64,000 nt of DNA from Verrucomicrobiaceae bacterium (GTDB taxonomy: Bacteria > Verrucomicrobiota > Verrucomicrobiia > Verrucomicrobiales > Verrucomicrobiaceae): the NCBI GenBank assembly GCA_019694165.1, contig JAIBCL010000014.1:116811-180810 (forward strand), in the 5' to 3' direction. Each line of letters begins with the position of its first letter. Position 1 is the stretch's first letter. A program made the position numbers and the translations under genes. The notes under the pieces are model-generated. The model was not told where the DNA came from and did no database searches. It worked only from the letters and a program-made list of their open reading frames with translations. Below are positions 1-8,701 of this stretch, piece by piece.

Positions 1-159
1 CGCCTCTTCGCCGGCCTCCATCTCACCGGCCTCGACAAGCTCGTCGATTTCAACTGCACCTCGAACCGCGAAAAAGGCTTCTGTTTCCCGCCGCCAGATG
101 CCATGTGCAGCCTCGAACCCGCGCGGCACGCGCTTCTCTCCAAACTTCCCCATGTCTGA
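1..159 (+). CDS. C-terminal fragment of an unidentified protein
   Basis: An open frame runs in from the window edge and stops with TGA at 157-159, giving 52 residues (begins RLFAGLHLTG, ends LLSKLPHV). I do not recognise the family. Its stop overlaps the next start by 8 bp (ATG at 152), an arrangement typical of translationally coupled genes, and this supports the frame being real. It has two cysteines (TSNREKGFCF and DAMCSLE) but no motif I can name. The function must be read from the missing upstream part. Confidence 0.5.
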   Translation, partial: RLFAGLHLTGLDKLVDFNCTSNREKGFCFPPPDAMCSLEPARHALLSKLPHV

Positions 160-991
160 CTGGCCCATCGGCTTCTCCACCGGCTGCTTTTATCAGCGCA
201 GCATCTTCGACGTGCTCGAAGAAATCCAGCGCAGCGGCTTTCGCGAGATCGAGGTGTGCTCGTTCCCGAAGCATCTCGATTATCACAACGAGGAAAACGT
301 GCGCCGCGCCGGCGAGCGGATGCGCGAGCTGAACCTGCGGCCGTTCTCCCTTCACGCGCCGCTGGCGCCCAGCATCGACATCACATCACCCGATGACGGC
401 GCGCGCCATGCGTCCGTCGCCGAGCTGGTGAAGGCGTGCGAGTCCGCCGCGCTCATGGGCGTGGAGCACATCGTGCTGCATCCCGGCCCCGAGCGCGAGG
501 GCCGGCCGCCGCAGGAGGAATTCGTCCTGCGCATGAGGCACGCCGCGGAATCACTGAACCGCGTGGCCGCGCGCTGCTGCGAGCTTGGCCTGCATCTCGT
601 ACTGGAAAACATGCTGCCGCACCTCCTCTTCGGCCATGTGAGCGACATGATGTACCTCCTCGGCGAGATCAAGAACTGCGACGTCGGCACATGCCTCGAC
701 ACGGGACACGCCTTCCTCGCCGGCGAGATGGGCATGGTGATCAACAAGCTCTCCGGCCATCTGAAAATGGTCCACATCAATGACAACCGCGGCGACTGGG
801 ACTCGCACCTCCCGCCCGGCGAAGGCCGCATCGACTGGCCCTGGGTGCTCGGCGAACTCAAACGCTCAAATTTTAACGGCCAGCTCGTGCTCGAACTCCA
901 CGGCGGCGAGCACGAGCCCGCGCGCGAGGTCATGTCCCGCGCCGTGCGCGCACGCGAGCTTCTCTCCGACATCATGCGCCGGGAGGCGTGA
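152..991 (+). CDS. Sugar phosphate isomerase/epimerase-like TIM barrel (AP endonuclease 2 fold)
   Basis: The 279-aa protein from ATG 152 has the layout of xylose-isomerase-like TIM barrels: GFSTGCFY at the N-terminus, an acidic metal-site strand (REIEVCSF), SLHAPL, an IVLHPGP strand, LVLENM, CLDTGHAF, MVHINDN and LVLELHGG. The His/Glu/Asp residues in these strands are where this superfamily binds a divalent metal. Substrates of such proteins in Verrucomicrobia are mostly unknown sugars or polyols. An open frame continues upstream to 98, but MSDWPIGFST is the natural N-terminus and overlaps the preceding stop by 8 bp. A second member of the superfamily lies at 59034-59897. No signal peptide, so cytoplasmic. 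Confidence 0.85.
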   Translation: MSDWPIGFSTGCFYQRSIFDVLEEIQRSGFREIEVCSFPKHLDYHNEENVRRAGERMRELNLRPFSLHAPLAPSIDITSPDDGARHASVAELVKACESAALMGVEHIVLHPGPEREGRPPQEEFVLRMRHAAESLNRVAARCCELGLHLVLENMLPHLLFGHVSDMMYLLGEIKNCDVGTCLDTGHAFLAGEMGMVINKLSGHLKMVHINDNRGDWDSHLPPGEGRIDWPWVLGELKRSNFNGQLVLELHGGEHEPAREVMSRAVRARELLSDIMRREA

Positions 992-1037
992 GCTTGCACT
1001 GACCGGCCGCACGCAACACAATGAGGCGCAGCAGGCC

Positions 1038-1898
1038 ATGACCGAGAACCAGCAGATCGCAGGCAGTCTCGAAGAAGTGTCGCGCATCCTCGCCGAGCAG
1101 GGCGCGAACCGCTTCCGTGTGCAGGCCTACGTTCACGCCGCCGATGCGCTGCGCGCCATGGCGGAGCCCGCCTCGCTCGTGCTCGAGCGCGAGGGGCTCG
1201 ACGGCCTGGAGAAAATCCCCGGCGTCGGCGACACGATCGCACATGTAATCCGCGACATCATCCAGCACGGACGCTCCGCCATGCTCGACCGCCTGCGCGG
1301 CGAGAGCGATCCCATCGCCTTGCTCTCGTCCGTGCCCGGCATCGGGAAGAACACCGCGTGGAAGCTGCACGATGAACTCGGCATCGAGACGCTCCAGGAA
1401 CTCGAAGCCGCCGCGCACGACGGACGCCTCGCCTCCCTCTTCGGCTTCGGCCCGAAAAAACTCGCCGGCATCCGTGACACGCTCGCGCAGCGCCTCGGCC
1501 GCCTGCGCCAACCGCCGCCCCGGCCCTCGAACGAGCCGTCGATCGCCGAAATCCTCGACGTGGACCGCCAGTACCGCGACGACGCCCGCGCCGGCAAGAT
1601 CAAGCTCGTCGCACCCAGACGCTTCAATCCCACCGGCGAGGCCTGGCTCCCCGTCATGCACACCACGCGCGGCCCGCGACACTACACCGCGCTCTTCTCA
1701 AACACCGCCCGCGCCCACGAACTCGGCACCACGAACGACTGGGTCGTCCTCTACTACGACGGCGACAAAACCGAGCGCCAATGCACCGTCATCACCTCCA
1801 CCTTCGGCCCCCTCAAAGGCCGCCGCATCGTCCGCGGCCGCGAAGGCGAGTGCGCGATGTTTTACGACGAGACGACTGGCCATGACGAGGACGACTGA
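1038..1898 (+). CDS. Helix-hairpin-helix protein related to the N-terminal part of PolX
   Basis: 286 aa from ATG 1038 (MTENQQIAGS). Residues 1-60 resemble the 8-kDa domain of family X DNA polymerases (LEEVSRILAEQG..NRFRVQAY). They are followed by HhH motifs (LEKIPGVGDTI, SSVPGIGKNTAWKL, LFGFGPKKLAGI), which normally grip the DNA backbone without sequence specificity. There is no nucleotidyltransferase palm and no PHP domain. Residues about 180-286 instead form a distinct domain with a WLPVMHTTRGPRHYTALF-like segment, NTARAHELG and GRRIVRGREGEC, of unknown activity. Full-length PolX is present separately at 26863-28620, so this is not its broken copy. A DNA-repair or DNA-binding role is inferred. 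The frame stays open upstream to 780, but that part is shadow of the epimerase gene. Confidence 0.75.
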   Translation: MTENQQIAGSLEEVSRILAEQGANRFRVQAYVHAADALRAMAEPASLVLEREGLDGLEKIPGVGDTIAHVIRDIIQHGRSAMLDRLRGESDPIALLSSVPGIGKNTAWKLHDELGIETLQELEAAAHDGRLASLFGFGPKKLAGIRDTLAQRLGRLRQPPPRPSNEPSIAEILDVDRQYRDDARAGKIKLVAPRRFNPTGEAWLPVMHTTRGPRHYTALFSNTARAHELGTTNDWVVLYYDGDKTERQCTVITSTFGPLKGRRIVRGREGECAMFYDETTGHDEDD

Positions 1899-2329
1899 AC
1901 TGCCGACGCGAGTCATGACCCATGGCTTCCGCAACAACTGCCGGCAAGTCTGTCCCTTGCCGGCCAGTCACATGATGAGATGTGAGGCCGCCATGAAATT
2001 CCGCTCTCCATGATACTCGCTCTCGAGCTTGGATTTGCAATATGGCTGGCATCCACCGCTTGCATTAGGCGGAGGGCCTTCGTTGACGCCGACCGCGCTG
2101 TTCGTGAACATCCTTTCGCTGAGACCGTGACTGAGTTTATGTTCCGGCAGTTTTTATCCAGCATCACGCCCTCAGTTTTTGGTGCCCGCGTCATTGGGGC
2201 TGCCTGCCGCATCGAGTTTCTCCGGTGGCATTTCGTCCGAGGCTACGGCCCACACCGCGCCGAGGCTGCGTGCAACTGCGCTGCGGCGCCGAAGCCGTGA
2301 AACCCGAGCCGCCTCGAGCATCATGGCTT
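1899..2329. other. Intergenic stretch between convergent HhH gene and lon
   Basis: 431 bp without a convincing gene. A 96-codon plus-strand frame (2010-2300) has no recognisable motif and ends against the lon stop. The only structure seen is the hairpin at 1940-1964. Confidence 0.6.
1940..1964 (+). terminator. Hairpin downstream of the HhH gene (terminator-like, no T-run)
   Basis: GCCGGCAAG (1940-1948) pairs perfectly with CTTGCCGGC (1956-1964) around a 7-nt loop, 42 bp after the HhH stop. There is no following T-tract, so termination would have to be factor-dependent. It could equally be a palindromic repeat. Confidence 0.4.
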
Positions 2330-4744
2330 TCATGACGAGCGGCGGCGCTTCGATGGCGCGCGCTTCAACCTCTTCGCCACGGGCGGCTCGAGGGCTTCGC
2401 GCAGCACTTCGTCCACAGTCTCCACGGGCACGATCTTCAGGCGCTGCCGCACTTCCTCGGGCAGGTCGGGCAAATCTTTTTCGTTGAGCTTCGGGATCAG
2501 TATCTTTTTGATCCCGGCACGCAGCGCGGCGATGGATTTTTCCTTGAGACCGCCGATGGGCAGGACAAGGCCGCGCAACGTGACCTCGCCGGTCATGGCC
2601 ACGTCCTTGCTGACGGGCCGGCTGGAAAAAAGCGATGCAAGCGCGGTGAACATCGCAATGCCGGCGGAGGGGCCGTCCTTCGGCACGGCACCGGCGGGGA
2701 CATGGACGTGCACTTCGTGCCGGTCGAAATCTTTCGGCTCGATGCCGAGCTGCTTCGCACGGCTGCGCACGAGGCTGTAAGCGGCGCGGACGGACTCCTT
2801 CATCACATCGCCGAGCTGGCCGGTGAGAGTGACGCCGCCTTTGCCGGGGAAGCGGATGGCCTCGATGTGCAGCACGTCGCCGCCCGCGGTGGTGTAGGCG
2901 AGTCCGGTGACGACACCCGGGGCGCTGGTCTGAAGCCTGCTCTCCCGCACAAAGTACGCCGGGCCGAGCGCCTCGCGCACGACAGCAGGCGTGATCGCGG
3001 CCTCGCCGATCTCATCGCCGGCGATGCGCGCGGCGACGTGGCGCGTCACGCTCGCGATCTGCCGCTCGAGATTTCGCACGCCAGCCTCGCGGGTGTAGTC
3101 CTCGATCACGCGCTCGATGGCAGCGTCCTCCCAGCGGCACTTCTCCGCGCTGATGCCATGCTCGGCGAGCTGGCGCTTCACGAGGTAGCTGCGTGCGATG
3201 TTGAGTTTCTCGCTCTCGGTGTAGCCGGGCAGCTCGACGACCTCCATGCGGTCGCGCAACGGCGGCGGGATGGTATCGAGCGTGTTGCATGTGGCGATGA
3301 AGATGACCTGCGAGAGGTCGAAGGGCACGTCGAGGTAACGGTCGGTGAATTCGTGGTTCTGCCGCGGATCGAGCACTTCGAGCAGCGCGCTGGCGGGATC
3401 ACCGCGGAAGTCGGCGCCGAGCTTGTCGATCTCGTCGAGCATGATGACGGGATTGCGCGTGCCGAGCCGGCGCAGTTCTTGAATCAAGCGTCCCGGCATC
3501 GAGCCGATGTAGGTACGCCGATGGCCGCGGATCTCCGATTCGTCACGCACGCCGCCGAGGCTGATGCGCGCAAATTTGCGGCCGAGCGATTCGGCGATGG
3601 ACTGGCCGAGGCTCGTTTTGCCGACCCCGGGCGGTCCGAGAAAGCAAAGGATCGGCCCTCTGCCGGCTGGGTTGAGCTTTCGCACGGCGAGGTACTCGAC
3701 GAGGCGCTTCTTCACCTTCGCAAGACCGAAGTGGTCCCGATCCAGTATCTCCCTCGCCTTGTGCAGGTCCACGCTCTCCTCGCTGACCACGCTCCAGGGC
3801 AGCTCTGCCATCGTCTCGAGATAGCTTACGATGACGGAATGATCCGGACTCTGCGGGGGGATGATCTCGAGCCGCTTGAGTTCCCGATCCGCCTGCGCAC
3901 GCGCTTTCTCAGGCAGCGCGGCTTTGTCGAGGCGCTGGCGGATGTCCTCGACCTGCTCTTCGTTGCCGCCTTCCTCGCCGAGTTCTTTTTGGATCGCGCG
4001 AAGCTGCTCGCGCAAATACGCGCGCTTCTGTGCTTCGGAAAATCCGCTCTGCACGTTCTCGCGCAGCTTCGACTGGAGTTCGGCAATGTGGAGCTGGTTG
4101 TCGAGATGCGACTGAAGCGCAGCCAGACGTGCCTTCACATCGGTGGTCTCCAAGAGCCTCTGCTTCCCGGCGGTCTCGATGCTCAGATGCGCGGCGAGAA
4201 AGTCGGTGAGCGCGCCGGCATCTTCGACGGATGCGAACACAGCCTTCACCTCGTCCGGCACGTCGGGGCGATGCTCCAGGAGCCTCTGCGCGGACTCGCG
4301 CACATTGCGCGCGGCGGCCTCGGACATCTCATCGTCCTTGGCGATGGCCGTGCTCGCGAGCGTCTCCACTTCGGCCTTCAGATACGGCTCCTCCTGCACG
4401 GCGTGCAGGATTTTCATGCGGCTCTCGCCGTGGACGAGGATGACCACGCTGTTGTCGCCCTGCCGCATCATGCGCACGACGCGGGCGATGACTCCGTGAT
4501 CGTGGAGCGAGTCGAGGCCGGGCGAGTCCGCGGCTTTTTCTTTTTGCAGTGCGAGGCCGAGCAGCTTCGACTGCGGCAGGCTCTCCTCGAGCAGACGCAG
4601 GCTCGATGCGCGGCCGATGCTCAGCGCCTGGATGGTGCCGGGGAACACAATCGTATCGCGCAGCGGCAGGATGGGCAGCACCTGTTTTCCATCTTGCGCG
4701 CGTCCGGCGGTTGATTCGGCGGGGCTGATCTCGTTTTCGCTCAT
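2330..4744 (-). CDS. lon: Lon, ATP-dependent serine protease
   Basis: 804 aa starting at MSENEISPAE. The N-terminal LON substrate-binding domain begins at LPILPLRDTIVFPG. The middle holds a coiled helical region and the AAA+ module with Walker A GPPGVGKTS, Walker B VIMLDEIDK and an arginine-rich sensor region. The C-terminal protease domain carries the Ser-Lys dyad in DGPSAGIAM (Ser about 693) and GGLKEKS (Lys about 734). Lon degrades damaged and some regulatory proteins in the cytoplasm. The C-terminal tail is short and very basic (KRLKRAPSKRRRSS). The start codon overlaps the Hsp20 stop as ATGA, so the two quality-control proteins are almost certainly co-translated. A longer frame upstream is only shadow of the Hsp20 gene. 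Confidence 0.97.
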   Translation of the reverse strand: MSENEISPAESTAGRAQDGKQVLPILPLRDTIVFPGTIQALSIGRASSLRLLEESLPQSKLLGLALQKEKAADSPGLDSLHDHGVIARVVRMMRQGDNSVVILVHGESRMKILHAVQEEPYLKAEVETLASTAIAKDDEMSEAAARNVRESAQRLLEHRPDVPDEVKAVFASVEDAGALTDFLAAHLSIETAGKQRLLETTDVKARLAALQSHLDNQLHIAELQSKLRENVQSGFSEAQKRAYLREQLRAIQKELGEEGGNEEQVEDIRQRLDKAALPEKARAQADRELKRLEIIPPQSPDHSVIVSYLETMAELPWSVVSEESVDLHKAREILDRDHFGLAKVKKRLVEYLAVRKLNPAGRGPILCFLGPPGVGKTSLGQSIAESLGRKFARISLGGVRDESEIRGHRRTYIGSMPGRLIQELRRLGTRNPVIMLDEIDKLGADFRGDPASALLEVLDPRQNHEFTDRYLDVPFDLSQVIFIATCNTLDTIPPPLRDRMEVVELPGYTESEKLNIARSYLVKRQLAEHGISAEKCRWEDAAIERVIEDYTREAGVRNLERQIASVTRHVAARIAGDEIGEAAITPAVVREALGPAYFVRESRLQTSAPGVVTGLAYTTAGGDVLHIEAIRFPGKGGVTLTGQLGDVMKESVRAAYSLVRSRAKQLGIEPKDFDRHEVHVHVPAGAVPKDGPSAGIAMFTALASLFSSRPVSKDVAMTGEVTLRGLVLPIGGLKEKSIAALRAGIKKILIPKLNEKDLPDLPEEVRQRLKIVPVETVDEVLREALEPPVAKRLKRAPSKRRRSS

Positions 4745-5160
4745 GACAATCCCTCCCGGCTGGCAATTGGCAGCGTGATCCAGAGCCAGCCGTTGTCCTG
4801 CCGCGCGGTGACGCGGTCGGGATCGACATCGGCGGCGAACTCGATCACACGCTCGAAGTCGCCGTCGGCGATCTCCATCACGAGGATGCGCCCCTCGCGC
4901 GGTGCCGCGCCGCTCTCCGGCAGCGCGCGGTGGCCACGGATGGCGAGGCGGCGCGGCTCGACGTCCACCTTGATGTCCTGTTTGCGCACGCCGGCGAGAT
5001 CGACGCACACCTCGATGCGTTCAGCGCCTGCGTACACATTCACCGCCGGCTGCCATGCGGCCTCGGCCTGGCGCAATGAAGAGAAGTGCAGCCCCTGGAG
5101 CTGCGCGGCGATCTGGTCCGCCATGGAGGCGATCCGGGTGAGTCTGATGCTGCGTGCCAT
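4741..5160 (-). CDS. Small heat-shock protein, Hsp20/alpha-crystallin family
   Basis: 139 aa. The alpha-crystallin domain starts near residue 38 (WQPAVNVYAGAERIEVCVDLAGVRKQDIKVDVE) and contains the usual LAIRGHR strand and ERVIEF, with a C-terminal strand WLWITLPI. Hsp20 proteins hold unfolding clients in soluble oligomers. The gene is first in a two-gene minus-strand operon with lon (4-bp ATGA overlap), pairing a holdase with the protease that can remove the clients. The canonical C-terminal IxI/V tail motif is reduced to TLPI. No heat-shock operator (CIRCE-like) was spotted upstream, though the upstream region to 5345 is shared with the divergent DUF2238 gene. Confidence 0.9.
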   Translation of the reverse strand: MARSIRLTRIASMADQIAAQLQGLHFSSLRQAEAAWQPAVNVYAGAERIEVCVDLAGVRKQDIKVDVEPRRLAIRGHRALPESGAAPREGRILVMEIADGDFERVIEFAADVDPDRVTARQDNGWLWITLPIASREGLS

Positions 5161-5345
5161 ATATGAAACCTACGCGCGGCACGAGAAGCACGATCACACC
5201 AACCCGCCGCGGATGCGGGTTTGGCAGAGGAAACATCGTTTCCATGCCGTTGCGCAGACATCGCCCATCCGCACGAGACCGGCTCACATTCCGGGCGGAA
5301 GACTGGCATGAAACGGACGGCCGCCTGCTTTATACTTCGCGCCGC

Positions 5346-6074
5346 ATGACCTACGAACGCCACGCCCGCACGCTCTCCGCGCTTTTCGTGCTGCTCTGGA
5401 TCGCGCTCGCCGTGCGGCCCGTGAGCCGCATGGACTGGTTGCTGGAAAACGTGCTGCTTCTCGTCGTGGTGCCGGTGCTCTTCGCCGCGCATCGGCGTCG
5501 CCTCTTCTCGCGCCTGTCGCACTCCCTCATTTTCGTCTTCATGTGCCTGCACGAGATCGGCGCGCACTACACCTACTCGCAGGTGCCCTACGACGACTGG
5601 TGGCGGCATCTCACCGGCCACACGCTCAACGACGTCTTCGGCTGGCAGCGCAATCACTTCGACCGCGTCGTGCATTTCCTCTACGGCCTGCTCGTTGCCT
5701 ATCCGATCCGCGAGGTTTTCCTGCGCATCGTGCGCGCACGCGGCTTCTGGGGTTACTTCCTGCCACTGGACCTCACCATGTCCACCTCGCTCATCTACGA
5801 ACTGATCGAGTGGCTCGCCGCCAGCGTGCTCGGCGGCGATCTCGGCCAGGCCTACCTGGGCACGCAGGGCGACATGTGGGACGCTCACAAGGACATGGCT
5901 CTCGCGTCGCTCGGCGCCCTGCTCGCCATGCTCGTCACCGCCGCAGTGAACTGGCGCTGCCAGCGCGACTTCGCCCTCGAGTGGTCCGCAAGCTGGCGCA
6001 TCCGGGGACGGAACCGGGATTTTGTCGCCAAGATGCCCGGCCCCGGCAGCAAAAGCCGCGGCCACAGCCGGTGA
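5346..6074 (+). CDS. DUF2238 (YjdF-like) integral membrane protein
   Basis: 242 aa from ATG 5346 with about six hydrophobic segments: LSALFVLLWIALAV, WLLENVLLLVVVPVLF, LSHSLIFVFMCLHEIGAHYTY, FLYGLLVAYPI, LDLTMSTSLIYELIEWLA and LGALLAMLVTAAVNW. The conserved DUF2238 signature residues are present: HEIGAHYTYS, the NHFDRVVHF segment and GDMWDAHKDM near the C-terminus. The biochemical role of the family is not established. An upstream in-frame extension to 5154 lacks a plausible start context. Divergent from hsp20-lon and followed after 65 bp by the DUF1549 gene, so possibly in its transcript. Confidence 0.85.
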   Translation: MTYERHARTLSALFVLLWIALAVRPVSRMDWLLENVLLLVVVPVLFAAHRRRLFSRLSHSLIFVFMCLHEIGAHYTYSQVPYDDWWRHLTGHTLNDVFGWQRNHFDRVVHFLYGLLVAYPIREVFLRIVRARGFWGYFLPLDLTMSTSLIYELIEWLAASVLGGDLGQAYLGTQGDMWDAHKDMALASLGALLAMLVTAAVNWRCQRDFALEWSASWRIRGRNRDFVAKMPGPGSKSRGHSR

Positions 6075-6139
6075 CTCGCCGGCCAGGGAAAACTTCGCCA
6101 CTTGTGAAAAACTGTGCGGCTCTTGTCGTTGGTAGCCAC

Positions 6140-8668
6140 ATGAGACACAGATTCCTCCTTCCTTTTCTTGTTGCCTCGGCAGCCTGCGGTTTTGGGGCCG
6201 CCGTGGCAAAGCCCAAGCTTGATGCGGCCGCGGCCGCAAAGCAGATCGACGGCATCCTCGCCGCCGACTGGGCGAAGAACAATCTCCAGGGCAATCCCGC
6301 CGTGGATGACAACACCTTCGTCCGCCGCATTTACCTCGATGTGATCGGCCGTATCCCGACGACGCGTGAAGCGGAGGATTTTCTGAAATCCAACGACGCC
6401 GGCAAGCGCGCGAAGCTCATCGACAAGCTGCTCGCTTCCGAGGGCTACGCGCAGCATTTCTTCAATTACTGGGCCGACGTGCTCCGGCTCACCTCGAACG
6501 GCAACCAGACGGGAACCATCACTGGCGCGGCGTACATGAAGTTCGTCAAGGAGAGCCTGCGCACGAACAAGCCGTATGACAGGTTCGTGGCAGAGATGAT
6601 CGCCGCGCAGGGCAAGGCATGGGACAACGGCGCGATCGGCTATTACATGCGGGACCGCGGCATGCCGCTGGACAACATGGCCACCACGGTGCGCATCTTC
6701 CTCGGCACCCGCATCGAATGCTCGCAGTGCCACAATCATCCCTTCGACAAGTGGACGCAAAAGCAGTTCTACCAGATGGCCGCCTTCACCTATGGCGTGA
6801 ACGCCCAGGACTACTACGGTGGCACGATGGGCCAGGTACGGGACATGCTGCGGGAGGAAGAGCAGGCACTGCGCGCCTCTTTCAAAGAGCCACAGCGACC
6901 GCGCCAGCCCGAGCCGCCTCGCATCAAAGGCAAGATGACGGCCGAGGAGCAGGCGAAGCTCAAGGCGGACTACGCGGCCGCGATGGGCAAACACAAGGCC
7001 ACCCTGCAGGACTACGAAAAGCAGATGAAAGCGGTCAATGAGAAGCGCCGCGAGGCCCAGGACAAGCTGCGCCGCGAACAGCGCAACTACCAGGAGGCCT
7101 TCCAGGACATCCGCGACACGATGCGCTACACGTCCGTGTCCTTGGACGAGAAGCGCCTGCCGCAGCTCCCGCATGATTACAAGTACGAGGATGCCAAGCC
7201 GAAGGACCGCATCAGCCCCGGCGCGATGATGGGGCATGAGTGCGTCTGCCAGCCAGGCGAAACACCGCTGGAAGCCTATGCCCGCTGGATGACTTCGAAG
7301 GACAACCCCCGCTTCACCACGGTGATCACCAACCGCCTGTGGAAAAAGGCCTTTGGTCTCGCGCTCATCGAGCCGCTCGACGAACTGATGGACAACACCG
7401 TGCCGGCCATCCCCGGGCTGCAAAAGCACCTCGAAAAACTCATGGCCGATCTGAACTACGACATGAAGGACTACCTCCGCGTCCTCTTCAACACCCGTGC
7501 CTATCAGTCACAAGTCAGCCGCCAGGAAGTCGCCCCGGGTCTGGCCTTCCATTTCACCGGCCCGATTCTCCGCCGCATGACCGCCGAGCAGATGTGGGAC
7601 AGCTTCGTCACCCTCATCAATCCGAACCCCGACATGATCAACGTCGATGCGCGTGAAGCCATGGACCAGCGCATCCTCCAGGCCCGGAAGAATGCCGAGA
7701 GCATCGACATCCTCACCCCCGAGGAGGCGCTCAAGGGCCTGAAGGTCACCGCCGCCGTGTACGACCGGAACCAGGACGATATCCGCGAGGAACAGCAGAA
7801 AGTGAGCGAGCTGCGTACGCAGGCGAAGGCCCTCGAAACGAAAGCCGACAAGCTCCCCGCCGGCGCCGAGCGCGACAAGTTGCTCGCGGATCTGAAGAAG
7901 GTGCGTGAGGAGCAGCAGAAGCACCGCGAGAATCTCAGCAAGGCGCAGGGAGAGGGACGCAAGTCCACCTTCGCGCAGCTACTCGTCCCCGGACAAAAGA
8001 AGCTGTACGAAAAAGTCACCGGCAAGCCCTACCAGACCGTCTCTCTCGCCGCCAACGCCAAGGGCACTGTGGATGCGCCCGCGATGATGGCCGGCGACAG
8101 CAGCATGATGATGACCGTCAATGGCGCGCGCATGGAGAAGGTGCTGATCCCCGGCTACGACCGGAAGGAAAAGACAGCCGACGAGCGCAAGGCCGCCGAA
8201 GATGCCCGCATGAAAGCCTTTGCCGAGGAAGCCGACTTCTATGGCATCCCCGACAAGCAGCGCAAGGACTACTACCGCGCCCGCCAGCAGCAGATGCGCG
8301 ACACCCTGCGCGCCGCCGAGGTGGAAAGCCCGGCACCGCGCGGCCACTACCTGCGTGAGTTCGGCCAGAGCGACCGTGAGACCATCGAGAACGCGAACAA
8401 CGAAGCCAGCGTGCCGCAGGCACTCGCCATGATGAACGGTTCGCTCCTCCCGCAGATCACCAGCAGCTACAGCCAGCTCATGCTCACCGTGAACAAGGCG
8501 CCGTATCCTGATGAAAAGGTCGATGCCGCCTACATGACCATCCTCTCCCGCAAACCCACCGCCCGCGAGAAGGACGCCTGGCTCAAGGCCCAGGACAAGG
8601 GCCTCACGGACATGCAGGACCTGGTCTTCTCCCTGCTCAATACCCAGCAGTTCATTTTCATCCAATAA
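6140..8668 (+). CDS. DUF1549 / DUF1553 secreted protein, pair 1
   Basis: 842 aa beginning MRHRFLLPFL with a cleavable signal peptide (residues 1-23). Residues about 30-235 form the DUF1549 domain, containing the heme-type motif CSQCH (C194, C197, H198) in the family-typical CSQCHNHPFDKW. A charged coiled-coil region (about 245-320, rich in E/K/Q/R) leads into DUF1553, which holds a second coiled coil (about 560-610) and the hallmark RGHYLREFGQSDRE. These proteins are abundant in Planctomycetes and Verrucomicrobia and are nearly always followed by a DUF1501 gene, as here after 33 bp. A role in extracellular polysaccharide or sulfated-sugar breakdown has been suggested but not proven. The separate N-terminal cytochrome domain seen in many homologues is absent. 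Confidence 0.92.
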   Translation: MRHRFLLPFLVASAACGFGAAVAKPKLDAAAAAKQIDGILAADWAKNNLQGNPAVDDNTFVRRIYLDVIGRIPTTREAEDFLKSNDAGKRAKLIDKLLASEGYAQHFFNYWADVLRLTSNGNQTGTITGAAYMKFVKESLRTNKPYDRFVAEMIAAQGKAWDNGAIGYYMRDRGMPLDNMATTVRIFLGTRIECSQCHNHPFDKWTQKQFYQMAAFTYGVNAQDYYGGTMGQVRDMLREEEQALRASFKEPQRPRQPEPPRIKGKMTAEEQAKLKADYAAAMGKHKATLQDYEKQMKAVNEKRREAQDKLRREQRNYQEAFQDIRDTMRYTSVSLDEKRLPQLPHDYKYEDAKPKDRISPGAMMGHECVCQPGETPLEAYARWMTSKDNPRFTTVITNRLWKKAFGLALIEPLDELMDNTVPAIPGLQKHLEKLMADLNYDMKDYLRVLFNTRAYQSQVSRQEVAPGLAFHFTGPILRRMTAEQMWDSFVTLINPNPDMINVDAREAMDQRILQARKNAESIDILTPEEALKGLKVTAAVYDRNQDDIREEQQKVSELRTQAKALETKADKLPAGAERDKLLADLKKVREEQQKHRENLSKAQGEGRKSTFAQLLVPGQKKLYEKVTGKPYQTVSLAANAKGTVDAPAMMAGDSSMMMTVNGARMEKVLIPGYDRKEKTADERKAAEDARMKAFAEEADFYGIPDKQRKDYYRARQQQMRDTLRAAEVESPAPRGHYLREFGQSDRETIENANNEASVPQALAMMNGSLLPQITSSYSQLMLTVNKAPYPDEKVDAAYMTILSRKPTAREKDAWLKAQDKGLTDMQDLVFSLLNTQQFIFIQ

Positions 8669-8701
8669 ACCAACGGCCAACCCTCAACCCCATCCAAGCT
8701 C

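Noticed and set aside
2010..2300. Possible 96-aa gene after the HhH gene
   Set aside because: No motif, no neighbour logic and no convincing start context. Left as intergenic.
2702..4714. A 670-codon plus-strand open frame antisense to lon
   Set aside because: It mirrors lon codon by codon, has no domain motif, and long antisense frames are expected in high-GC DNA. The lon frame carries all family motifs.
5543..6139. Upstream extension of DUF1549 gene 1 by about 200 codons
   Set aside because: It runs through the DUF2238 gene in another frame, and the signal peptide starts at 6140.
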